From JASLMY01 sp965226475 (GTDB lineage Bacteria > Pseudomonadota > Alphaproteobacteria > GCA-2731375): DNA of 64,000 nucleotides. A program made the translations under genes and the position numbers. The notes under the pieces were generated by a model. The model searched no databases. It was not told the DNA's origin and saw only the letters and a list, made by a program, of their open reading frames with translations. The DNA is taken from NCBI GenBank assembly GCA_965226475.1, contig CBDDDJ010000005.1:1922001-1986000 (forward strand). Reading direction: 5' to 3'. This document shows positions 44,440-51,928 of this stretch, in pieces; position 1 is the stretch's first letter, and every line of letters starts with the position of its first letter.

Positions 44440-44664
44440 ATAAAGGTGGATCTCGGTCTCGGGCCTGTCGGCGAGGGCCTCGCGAACCCGCTCGACGGTG
44501 TCGAGCGGCACGTGGGCATCGAGTTCGGCGAAATGCATCGGGAGCGGCCGGCCGAGCCCCGCCGCCTGGCCCTCGGGCCTCGCCAGATAGGCTTCCGCCC
44601 GCCGGGAATCACGAAAAGTGACAAAACGAGATCGCCGCCAGCGGTGTCGACCCCAAAAATTCAT
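44329..44664 (-). pseudogene. Dienelactone hydrolase remnant with internal deletion
   Basis: The frame joins a DLH-like start (FRDSRRAEAYLARPEGQAAG) straight to the DLH C-terminus (LPMHFAELDAHVPLDTVERV, IHLYSGADHGFNR). The C-terminal Asp and His of the triad remain, but the nucleophile Cys segment and about 120 residues between are gone. It is antisense to the tail of the response regulator gene. This is a third example in this window of an N-terminus fused in frame to a C-terminus. Confidence 0.6.
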
Positions 44665-45114
44665 TTATATCAATGTATTATATAGTTGCCATATATTCCG
44701 AATTATCAAAAACCAGCCACCGACTCGTCAAATCTTGTCGAAAAGCCGCCCGTTCCGAGGCGGATTCCGCCACGCGCGGGCGGTCTCGTTCCCTCATCGG
44801 TTCCTCCCCGGGAAGAACCGTCACCTATAATCCGGTGTCACAACAGGGGGGCGGTCCAATACTATCCCCAGAATTTTCATATAAGAGAAAAATTTGATAT
44901 CAGTCGACTGTACCTTAGATTCGGCATGGTTGCGAAGACCGTCTGACGCACGAGCCACGCAGATGACACCCATTTGGGTGATACATTACGTTGGGGGTTG
45001 CTCTACTGTCGTATGATGTGGCTACAAGCCCAATCGCCCTGACCTGTGACCTTCGTCACATGAAGGGGACCGCGAGATGTGTTAAAGCTGAAAATCGGAA
45101 TAAGGAAGATTGAC
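44665..45114. other. 450-bp AT-rich intergenic region upstream of the subtilase gene
   Basis: It is more AT-rich than the surroundings, especially 44640-44720 and 44860-44930. It has no supported gene. It contains a perfect 14-bp palindrome CACCCATTTGGGTG (44967-44980) and the CRP-like site at 45045, both of which could control the protease gene. Confidence 0.45.
45045..45060 (+). promoter_or_regulatory. CRP-like site upstream of the subtilase gene
   Basis: TGTGACCTTCGTCACA matches TGTGA-N6-TCACA exactly and is fully symmetric apart from the centre. It ends 54 bases before the ATG at 45115. This suggests control by a CRP/FNR-family regulator before the gene was split. Confidence 0.5.
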
Positions 45115-45996
45115 ATGCAGGCTCAAATTTTTGTCCTTCGCATCGGGTTTGCGCTCACTCTCAGCTTAGGTGCAACCTCGGCTATCGCCGAATTGGGTAG
45201 CCAGAGGGCGGGTCAGGGCGCTGCCTTCTCGGCGTGCCCCGATTCAGCGACGGCGCCGGCGACGGTCGAGACACCTTGCTTGGCCATAGCGGAATTTACG
45301 GCGACGACGGCCCGTGGTGACCGCGCCGGCATTGCGCGCGGAGCGGGAGCGATCATACGTTTCAATTATTGCATCGCGGATGCCGCGGCGATTCTAATCC
45401 CGAACGAACGGAGTTACCGCGCTTTGGCTGGCGATGCCACGATCCTGCGGTTGATCCCCGATCGGCCAATTCACCTGATGGCGCCTCCCGGACGTTGCTC
45501 GCCCTGGCCGTCGTGTAAGGATGACGGCGGTGGCGATGGCGGGGGCGAGACGATTCCCGCTGGTGTTAAAAGGGTTGGCGCTGATCAAGTCTGGGGTATG
45601 GCGACAGGTGCCGGCATAACGGTCGCCATCTTGGATACGGGGCTGGACAGTGACCATCCTGATCTTGCCGGCAACATCTCTGGCGGCGTCACCTGCCTCG
45701 GCAGTGCAGCGCTTGCTGTATGCGGGAATGATGGCGGTGAAGACGATCATGGTCATGGCACGCATGTCGGCGGCATCGTCGCCGCCATCGAAGGTAATAA
45801 TATTGACGTCGTTGGCGTCGCGCCCAATGCCATGGTTTATTCGGTGAAGGTGCTCGACAGCGGTGGCAGTGGTTGGGATTCCAACATCATTGCAGGTTTG
45901 GAAGAGGTGTTGAATACCGACGCCTCGGTCGTGAACATCAGCCTCGGCCGTGAAGGCGACTGTCTTGTGGCCGCTAACGATCCGGGCGCCGCTCTC

Positions 45997-47447
45997 GGTG
46001 ATGTCCCACCCAATGTTGAAAAGTGCGAGATAGGCATCGTCTGATCGAGAGGCTACGCGGCCACCTCGATGTCTTCAATGACGGACTTTGCTCCGGCCTT
46101 TCTCACCGCCTCCCGCAGGGCGGCGTCGAGGATGGGGAGCTGGCGGTGGGCCTTGAGGCGGCGGAAGGTCTTTTGCGCCTCCAAGAGGCCGGCGGCGGTC
46201 CAACGCAGCGCCATCTCGGCGTTGCGCCAGCGCTTGACGTTCCGCTGCACCGTCCGGACGGTGCCGATCGCGTTCTCGATGGCGTTGGTGCAAGCCAGCG
46301 AGCGTCGAAGTTGCGGCGGGAGGCCGAGCCGGATCACGGTCAGGATCTCGTCCAGGCCCTCCAGGATCGAGCCCGAGACGCCGGGTGCGTCATGCTCCAG
46401 ACGGCGGGCGAGGTTGCGCAAGAGCCGTTCGGCCTTGGCCGCGTCGTCCTGCTGCCAGGCCTGCCGCAAGACCTTCCTGACGCCGGCATGGAGGCTCTCG
46501 TCCAGCCGGTCCGTGATGTTGCGCCCCTTGTGCACCTGGCAGCGCTGGAGGGCCGCCGCCCGCCCGAAGGTCCGCCGGATCGCCTTCGAGAGCGCCTTGG
46601 CGCCGTCGACGATGTAGAGCCGAGGCCGTTCGGGATCGAGACCGCGCTCGATCAGGTTGTCGAGCATGGCTTGCACCGTGGCCGCGTTCTCCGTCGCGCC
46701 CTCGGCCAGGCCCAGCACGTGCTTCGCGCCGCCGGTGTCGATGCCGATCGCCGCCACCATCAGGTGATCGCCGACATGGAGCCCGTCGATCTGGAGCACC
46801 ACGAGATCGAGATCGTCGAGCGGGCTCGCCAGCCAGGCCTTCAGCTTGCTTCGCGTCAACGCCACGAAACGGCGCGAGACCGCCGACTTCGAGGTTGCGT
46901 CACCCGATGCCGCCGGCAGATCGCCGCCCGCATCGTCCGGCAGGCGCACCGCGCGGGCATACTTGCGGGTCGAGACGTTGATCACCATCAGATTCATCGC
47001 CCAGGCTTGCAAGAGTTCGGGTTCCGACAGCAGCTCCCAACTCGGCAGGCTCATCTCCCGACCCGCGAAGTCCCCCACCCGAGGGCGCTCGACCTTCACT
47101 TTGCCGCCGTGGTAGGCGATCTCGCTCCGGGTCGTGCCCCATCGATGGCCCTTGCGCTCGCCCGAGCGGGCGTGGCGCGAACCGCACAAGGCTTCCGCGT
47201 CCGCCGACATCATCTCGTTCAAAGACTCGAGGCCCGCCAAAAGGCAGAAGCGATCGACGCTCATGCGCAGATCGTCGAAGGCCTCCGGCATCGATGGCAA
47301 GAGCCGACAGGATGGTTCCGAGGAACGGTCGTTGCGTGTAGTCTTGGTCATGGCGTCGTTCTCCTTGATGGAATCAGCACCCAGAGCCTAGCGGCTCCAG
47401 GCGGACGACGCCTACTTCAGCTTTTCAACAGAGCCCGGGACATCCCC
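45997..47447 (-). mobile_element. IS256-family insertion sequence, copy 2 (1451 bp)
   Basis: It has the same ends as copy 1, flanked by the 8-bp duplication CCGCTCTC (45989-45996 and 47448-47455). By eye it differs from copy 1 at seven positions, five of them in the transposase gene. It interrupts the S8 protease gene. Confidence 0.95.
46053..47351 (-). CDS. IS256-family transposase (Mutator type), copy 2
   Basis: A 432-aa protein, intact, with the same catalytic segments as copy 1. All five coding differences between the copies change the residue: FDDL versus FDDP, RHARSG versus RHAGSG, LRRSL versus LRHSL, GLLEAQ versus GPLEAQ, KAHRQ versus KAYRQ. Which copy keeps activity cannot be told here. 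Confidence 0.95.
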   Translation of the reverse strand: MTKTTRNDRSSEPSCRLLPSMPEAFDDLRMSVDRFCLLAGLESLNEMMSADAEALCGSRHARSGERKGHRWGTTRSEIAYHGGKVKVERPRVGDFAGREMSLPSWELLSEPELLQAWAMNLMVINVSTRKYARAVRLPDDAGGDLPAASGDATSKSAVSRRFVALTRSKLKAWLASPLDDLDLVVLQIDGLHVGDHLMVAAIGIDTGGAKHVLGLAEGATENAATVQAMLDNLIERGLDPERPRLYIVDGAKALSKAIRRTFGRAAALQRCQVHKGRNITDRLDESLHAGVRKVLRQAWQQDDAAKAERLLRNLARRLEHDAPGVSGSILEGLDEILTVIRLGLPPQLRRSLACTNAIENAIGTVRTVQRNVKRWRNAEMALRWTAAGLLEAQKTFRRLKAHRQLPILDAALREAVRKAGAKSVIEDIEVAA

Positions 47448-48115
47448 CCGCTCTCATGAGAACTGCATTTGCCAACCTCGTTAGTGCAGGCGTCACTATC
47501 GTCGTGGCAGCCGGCAATGACCGCGGCAAGGAAGTCCAGGACATGGTTCCGGCCGGGTGCCCCGAGGTGATCGCGGTGGCAAGCACAACGGCGGAGCCAG
47601 GAAACAACAAGTGCAAATTCCTGCCTGGTCGCATCGAGGCCGACACCGCATCGTTCTTCACGACCGACGGTGCTATGGATGATGACGGTGTCGGCGTGAC
47701 GATTTCCGCGCCAGGAGAGAGCAAGGAGGATAACACCTGCGGCACGATTCAATCGAAGGGGATCGAAAGTCTGGCGATGGGCGGCGGCACCACGGAAAAG
47801 AGCGGCACCAGCATGGCGTCGCCGCATGTAGCCGGCGTCGTGGCATTGATGCTGCAAGATACCCCGGCGCTAACGCCGCAAAATATTCGGGCAGCTCTGA
47901 TCGCTGGCGCCGATCGAGCGGAAATCGCCCCCTTAGACCACCCGTATATCAGTGAGAGCCTAGATGGCGAACTTGAGGGCGTCGTTTATGCGCCCAACCT
48001 GATCAACGAACCCGAGTGATCAAGAGTGGGAATGTTTAGGCTTGTTTCGTACGTTTTGATTGAGACCGGGTGCGGCGGCCTGGCCTAACGACGGGAGTTG
48101 CTTCCGGTCCGACCA

Positions 48116-48146
48116 ATACGGCGGCTCCGTTGAGGAACCGCCGTAT
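48116..48146 (+). terminator. Hairpin downstream of the subtilase gene
   Basis: ATACGGCGG and CCGCCGTAT form a perfect 9-bp stem around a 13-base loop, 97 bases after the protease stop. No U-run follows, so it may be a processing or rho-linked hairpin rather than a true intrinsic terminator. Confidence 0.4.
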
Positions 48147-48193
48147 CGGACTACACACTCATACGCTATTGACGGCAAGCAACTCTCACGGCT

Positions 48194-48331
48194 TATACCA
48201 ACCGGCAATGAACGGAACCCATTGCCGGTTGTTCGGCGTTCAAACGCCACGCGGCCTTTTCCTCGCATAAGCTCGGGCGCGCGGTCGCGCTTGCCGACCT
48301 GCGATGAGTTGCACTCAACGCAGGTCGGTAT
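48194..48331. repeat. Dispersed ~140-bp palindromic repeat, copy C
   Basis: It starts TATACCAACCGGCAATG and ends CAGGTCGGTATGA, with internal GCGTTCAAACGCC, CTTTTCCTCGCATAAGC and GGGCGCGCGGTCGCGCTTGCC as in copy A. The left part adds its own palindrome (CCGGCAATG...CATTGCCGG). Confidence 0.75.
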
Positions 48332-48395
48332 GAGTACGCATCCGGTGACGCCCAGGGTTGGCGTGGTTTTGGTTGATGACGGGACGGTTTGTCGG

Positions 48396-48540
48396 TCAGG
48401 CGGCGACGGTGGGTTGGTCGACGGCCTTCCAGTCCCAGGGCAGGAGTTCGTCGAGCCGCGAGGCCGGATGGTCGTTGATCCGGGCCAGCACGTCGGCGAG
48501 CCAGGCGCGCGGGAATTCCGGGGACATGGCGTAATTGAGT
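48396..48540 (-). pseudogene. IS66-family TnpC transposase, C-terminal remnant
   Basis: The reading LNYAMSPEFPRAWLADVLARIN, then DHPASRLDELLPWDWKAV and a stop, is the well-known C-terminal end of IS66 TnpC proteins. Only about 48 codons remain, and the rest has been replaced by dispersed repeats on both sides. Confidence 0.65.
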
Positions 48541-48598
48541 TAGGCTCGCCCCGGCCGAAGACGTGGTAGGCGATGCCCGCGTCGCCCGATTGGGCGTA

Positions 48599-48736
48599 AT
48601 TCCAACCGGCAATGAGGGGAACCCATTGCCGGTTGTTCGGCATTCAGACGCCACGCGGGCTTTTCCTCGGCTTTGCTCGGGCGCGCGGTCGCGCTCGCGA
48701 AATGGCGATGAGTCGAGCTCATCGCCATTTGGTATA
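48599..48736. repeat. Dispersed ~140-bp palindromic repeat, copy D
   Basis: It starts ATTCCAACCGGCAATGAGG and ends CTCATCGCCATTTGGTATA. The core has GGCATTCAGACGCCACGCGGG and GGGCGCGCGGTCGCGCT. The right arm (GGCGATGAG...CTCATCGCC) is the same variant as in the 96-bp tandem array, while the left arm is like copy C. Copies C and D flank the IS66 remnant. Confidence 0.7.
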
Positions 48737-49509
48737 ATGGGTCCCCGGCGGGGAGGCGTCCATCATTCCGCCGTCCCGTTGCGCCGCGCCGCCTCGGCCA
48801 GCGCGCTTTCCCAGGCGGCTTGTGTCGCGATCTCGCGGGTCCAGGGGCGCATGACGGAGGCCGCCTGGGCGTCGCGCAGCAGGCGCTCCAGGGGGAACTG
48901 CTTCAGGAGCGCCCGGCCGCCGCAGACGCGGATCGCCTCCTGCGTCACATCGACGACGCTTCGCTGGACCATGACGTGGGCGGCCCGGGCGCGCTGGCGG
49001 ATTTCGTGTGTCGGCGGGAGTTTCGCTTCGGAGACCGAGCGGAGATAGAGCGCGCGGGCCGCCTCGACCTTGACCAGCATGTCGGCGAGGGAATTGCCCA
49101 TCACCGGGCCGACCTGGCCCTTGGCCGGCGCGCCCTCGAGGCCTCCGGTCAGATAATCGAGGGTGAGATCGTAGGCCCGCCCCATGATGCCGAGGAAGGT
49201 GGCGGAGAACAGCAGCGGCCCGTGCGCCGAGGTCAGATAAAGCCCGCCGAAGACGCCGGGCGGCAGGATCTCGCCCTCGTCCGGCACGAAGACGTCGCGC
49301 AGCACCATGGCCCGGCTGACCGTCGCCCGCATGCCGATCGAGTCCCAATCGCCAGTGAAGGCGAGGCCGTCGGCCTCGCGCGGCACCTTCAGATAAAGCG
49401 TCCGCTCGACGAAGGAGCCGTCGGCGTCCAGGATGGCGGGGGTGGCGAAATAGGGGCTTATATACTTGACGGACACTAGCGTTCCGGTTAGCGTTCCCGC
49501 GTAGCTGTC

Positions 49510-49579
49510 AGGGCGCACGGAAACGGGGAAGTGGTGACGGCGATTCTTGCCGATTCCCTGCTTCCGTCAAGTGCGCCCT
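49510..49579 (+). ncRNA. Structured leader 1 (long hairpin before the first passenger gene)
   Basis: The base stem is AGGGCGCAC (49510-49518) with GTGCGCCCT (49571-49579). A GTCAA bulge lies on the 3' side (49566-49570). The middle stem is GGAAACGGGGAA (49519-49530) with TTCCCTGCTTCC (49554-49565), with one mismatch and one wobble. The apical stem is CGGC/GCCG (49538-49552). The gene start follows after 19 bases. The same base stem and bulge recur in leader 2 with a different distal stem. It may be a cis-regulatory RNA or an internal transposase-binding site. Confidence 0.6.
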
Positions 49580-49598
49580 CCGATCAATGGAGAGAACC

Positions 49599-49862
49599 AT
49601 GTCCATCCAAATAGCCACCATTCGAGTTGATTCTACGCTCAATCCGGGTTCTGGAGAGACCTCTGATGTGATACATGTGTCTGTCAACTGCGGCCTTGCC
49701 CTAGAAGGGAGGAACGGCGACGCGAGTGCCTTTATCAACGTTCCCCTGCCTCCAGGGACCATTGTGCAGGATGTTAAGAAAGCGGAACGTGGTGCTTATG
49801 AGCAAGCCGCACAAATTCTGACTCAATTGGCAGACGCTGCTCGAAAAGAAGCTTTGTTATAA
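49599..49862 (+). CDS. Passenger protein 1, unknown function
   Basis: An 87-aa protein. The start is ATG 49599, 4 bases after GGAGAG. The first two thirds alternate like beta-strands (IQIATIRVDSTLN, DVIHVSVNCGLAL, SAFINVPLPPGTIV) and the end is one amphipathic helix (KKAERGAYEQAAQILTQLADAARKEALL). No family recognised; no signal peptide. It stands directly behind structured leader 1 and overlaps the antisense small gene by 89 bases at its 3' end. Confidence 0.6.
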   Translation: MSIQIATIRVDSTLNPGSGETSDVIHVSVNCGLALEGRNGDASAFINVPLPPGTIVQDVKKAERGAYEQAAQILTQLADAARKEALL

Positions 49863-49941
49863 TCTGAGCAAGTTTGCTTCTTGCCTGCTCACTTTCAAGA
49901 AGCCCAAGAAATTCATCTTCTGTAAGACGAGAGATTGACAT
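49774..49941 (-). CDS. Passenger protein 2, small helical protein on the opposite strand
   Basis: A 55-aa protein (MSISRLTEDEFLGLLESEQA and on), acidic at the N-terminus and helical throughout. The start is ATG 49941 with GGAGGG upstream at a good distance, which supports real translation. Its 3' half is antisense to the end of passenger gene 1. The small size and tail-to-tail overlap recall antitoxin-like or regulatory proteins, but nothing identifies a family. Confidence 0.45.
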   Translation of the reverse strand: MSISRLTEDEFLGLLESEQARSKLAQIITKLLFEQRLPIESEFVRLAHKHHVPLS

Positions 49942-50000
49942 ATCAAAGCCCTCCAGGCTATAGTGGCCAAGAGAGAAGGGTGCCTTACTTCCGATCAACC

Positions 50001-50036
50001 GCCCCGCGCTGGCCGTCAAACCTGCGGGGCGTTTCT
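50001..50036 (+). terminator. Terminator-like hairpin between passenger genes
   Basis: GCCCCGC (50001-50007) and GCGGGGC (50024-50030) form a 7-bp GC stem, followed by GTTTCT. On the plus strand it would end transcription from passenger gene 1 before leader 2. Confidence 0.45.
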
Positions 50037-50113
50037 ACGATTATCCCTGCTGCCGTCCGTTGTCAACATCGTGTGGGTTGACCCATTGTAGGCAACAACC
50101 TAGAGTGTGACTA

Positions 50114-50190
50114 GTGGCCGCGACGCATCGCGGTGGCCCAGAAATGCCAAAGCCCGGGCAGCAACCCAGGCTAGGCGGGACATGGGTTAA
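50114..50190 (+). ncRNA. Possible structured RNA upstream of leader 2
   Basis: GGCCGCGA (50116-50123) pairs with TCGC...GGCC (50128-50138) around a CGCA loop, with a small bulge. AACCCA (50163-50168) pairs with TGGGTT (50183-50188). About 180 bases between the terminator-like hairpin and leader 2 have no reading frame, so a non-coding RNA or a long 5' leader is possible. Confidence 0.35.
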
Positions 50191-50195
50191 AACCG

Positions 50196-50272
50196 AGGGC
50201 GCACCCCTCGGGAACACGGACCCAATAACCGGGCTAGTATACCCGATTCCGTGAACCGGTCAAGTGCGCCCT
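50196..50272 (+). ncRNA. Structured leader 2 (same base stem as leader 1)
   Basis: The base stem is AGGGCGCAC (50196-50204) with GTGCGCCCT (50264-50272), and the GTCAA bulge is on the 3' side (50259-50263). The middle stem is CACGGA (50215-50220) with TCCGTG (50248-50253). The apical stem is CGGG/CCCG (about 50230-50245). The distal sequence differs from leader 1 but the architecture is the same. A small TTCGC/GCGAA hairpin (50273-50286) and AAAAGGGA then precede the ATG at 50297. Confidence 0.6.
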
Positions 50273-50296
50273 TTCGCCACCAGCGAAAAGGGAACT

Positions 50297-50467
50297 ATGA
50301 TGGACAAGAGTGATAAGCGCACACCAGATAAGCCTGTCCGCCTTCCCGCGACGGACAAACACCCCGACAAGTGGAACGAAGTTTCGAACACACTGAAGCC
50401 ACAACGCCCAGCTCCACAGCCATCACCCGAGAAAGGCTCTGAAGACTCGAAAGATGGATCAACTTAA
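50297..50467 (+). CDS. Passenger protein 3, small disordered protein
   Basis: A 56-aa protein, rich in Lys, Pro, Asp and Ser (MMDKSDKRTPDKPVRLPATD) and predicted to be disordered. It sits right behind leader 2 with AAAAGGGA as ribosome-binding site. Its last 14 bases overlap the start of the membrane protein gene in another frame, so it may act as a leader peptide that couples translation of that gene. Confidence 0.5.
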   Translation: MMDKSDKRTPDKPVRLPATDKHPDKWNEVSNTLKPQRPAPQPSPEKGSEDSKDGST

Positions 50468-50996
50468 CGAAAGAACGTATGATCTACTTTTCGCTGCTCA
50501 GCGATCCGTTCGATACCACGACCGTCGGCGCCGCTTCTACGAAATATGGAATTCAATAACAATTGGCACAGCCACGGTCGGAGGGTCGTCCGCTGTTACG
50601 GCGTTTCTGTCTCAGCCCAATTGGGCCTGGGTACCAGCAATCCTCGCGGGTACAGTCGCAGCCGCGGGAGCAATAGATTTAACGGTAGGCACCGCTCGCC
50701 GTGCTGATCGACATGGAGATTTGGCACGGCAGTTCATCGCCCTTGAGATGAAGTTTGCGCACGGCCGCAACCTTGAGGACAATGAGCATGAGGAATTAGT
50801 TCGCGAGAGGTTGCGCATTGAGGCCAGCGAGCCGACGGTTTTGCGACTTCTGGACGTTATGTGCCATTACGATGTTCTGCTTTCCTTGGGCGACAAGTCC
50901 CGGCACCCAAGCATCCCGTGGCTCCGCCGCAAGTTTGCAAACTGGATCAGTCAGGCAGACTACGCCCACCGATGTAGACAACTAACTACGTCCTAA
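50454..50996 (+). CDS. Passenger protein 4, two-helix membrane protein resembling SLATT-type effectors
   Basis: A 180-aa protein. A basic N-terminal helix (AAQRSVRYHDRRRRFYEIW) leads into two hydrophobic helices (about residues 33-52 and 57-77) with a short link, then a long soluble helical part (ARRADRHGDLARQFIALEMKF, EDNEHEELVRERLRIEASEPT). This order matches SLATT proteins, two-helix membrane modules found beside nucleotide-sensing conflict systems and thought to form pores. The family call is by pattern and needs a profile search. The start overlaps passenger gene 3; the TAA stop overlaps the opposing transposase TAG by two bases. Confidence 0.55.
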   Translation: MDQLNERTYDLLFAAQRSVRYHDRRRRFYEIWNSITIGTATVGGSSAVTAFLSQPNWAWVPAILAGTVAAAGAIDLTVGTARRADRHGDLARQFIALEMKFAHGRNLEDNEHEELVRERLRIEASEPTVLRLLDVMCHYDVLLSLGDKSRHPSIPWLRRKFANWISQADYAHRCRQLTTS

Positions 50997-51928
50997 GAGA
51001 CCAAATCCCGATACATCAGCCGCTTTCCGACCATCCCGGCAACAACCAATTTCATCTGGTCCAGCGTGTCATCCCCACGGACCCCGCGTCGACCGGCGAA
51101 TTCGTTGATGTAGCGTTGCAGGTGCTTGGCGCTCATCTTGTGGTAAACGCCTTTGTGCGCCCGCTTGAGCATTGACCAGAACGACTCGATCCCGTTGGTG
51201 TGGGCCATGCCGTCAACATACTCGCCAACGCTGTGCCGGACGCTCGCATGGTCGAAGGGCATGCCTCTATAAGCCGCTGCATCGTCGGTATAGACCGTGG
51301 CGCCAACGAGCGTTGTGGCGATCACGAAGCCTTGTAGCGTCTTAGCGTCGGTCACTTTCGCGACCGCAGCCTTGATCTTGTTGGTCTTGCGATCCTTGGC
51401 ACCGACAACGGCGGTCTTGCCGACTGTGCCCCTCCCAGCCTTGATCTTCTTGCCCTTGTGCTTGTTGCGTTCCTTGCCGCCCATGTAGGTTTCGTCAACC
51501 TCGACTGGGCCGGCGAACTGCTCAAGATCACCGCTGTCCCACGCTTCGCGGATGCGCTGAAGCATGAACCAAGCTGTTTTCTGCGTCACGCCGATATCGC
51601 GGTGGAGCTTCATGGAAGACACGCCTTTTAGGCTGGTCAAGTGCAGGTAGATCGCGATGGCCCATTTCTGCAAGCTAATCTTAGAGCGCTCCATGACGGT
51701 CCCGAGCCGCACGCTGAAATGCTGCCCGCATGCCTTGCAGCGATAGGGGCGGCTTTCGCTGGCTGGGTTCTCGAAGGTCTCCGTGGAACCGCAATGGGGG
51801 CAGTAGCGACCATTCGGCCAAATCTGTTGTTCGAACCAATTCCGCGCCGCATCTTCCGTAGGGAACCGCTGCATGAGGTCCAGAATCGTCATGCCTTCTC
51901 GGTCTGATCTTCCGGGTGCGTTTGCCAT
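50993..51928 (-). CDS. IS1595-family (ISXO2-like) transposase
   Basis: A 311-aa DDE transposase with an N-terminal zinc ribbon (YCPHCGS and CKACGQ). It has a helix-turn-helix region (LTSLKGVSSMKLHRDIGVTQKTAWFMLQRI) and the catalytic parts VEVDETYMGGKERNK, VYTDDAAAYRGM and HTNGIESFWSMLKRAHKGVYHKMS. It is intact. The start is ATG 51928 with GAGGGGAG upstream. It is the mobility gene of the transposon. Confidence 0.95.
   Translation of the reverse strand: MANAPGRSDREGMTILDLMQRFPTEDAARNWFEQQIWPNGRYCPHCGSTETFENPASESRPYRCKACGQHFSVRLGTVMERSKISLQKWAIAIYLHLTSLKGVSSMKLHRDIGVTQKTAWFMLQRIREAWDSGDLEQFAGPVEVDETYMGGKERNKHKGKKIKAGRGTVGKTAVVGAKDRKTNKIKAAVAKVTDAKTLQGFVIATTLVGATVYTDDAAAYRGMPFDHASVRHSVGEYVDGMAHTNGIESFWSMLKRAHKGVYHKMSAKHLQRYINEFAGRRGVRGDDTLDQMKLVVAGMVGKRLMYRDLVS

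Larger units (their letters stand above)
45115..48019 (+). pseudogene. Secreted subtilisin-like (S8) serine protease, split by IS256
   Basis: Part 1 is 45115-45996 and part 2 is 47456-48019. With the IS and one 8-bp duplication removed the frame rejoins perfectly (GAAL-MRTAFANLVSAG). The product is about 480 residues. It has a signal peptide (LRIGFALTLSLGATSAIA), a pro-region, catalytic Asp in VAILDTGLDSDHPDL, His in DDHGHGTHVGGIVAA, the SVVNISLG strand, and Ser in SGTSMASPHVAGVVAL. The insertion separates His from Ser, so no active enzyme is possible. The Shine-Dalgarno is AAGGAAG at 45102. No outer-membrane or dockerin-like tail is seen. Confidence 0.92.

Noticed and set aside
50297..50996. 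Classical type II toxin-antitoxin pair in the transposon
   Set aside because: The 56-aa protein has no DNA-binding fold and the 180-aa partner is a two-helix membrane protein; the overlap could be simple translational coupling. A membrane-effector module remains possible and is listed as a finding.
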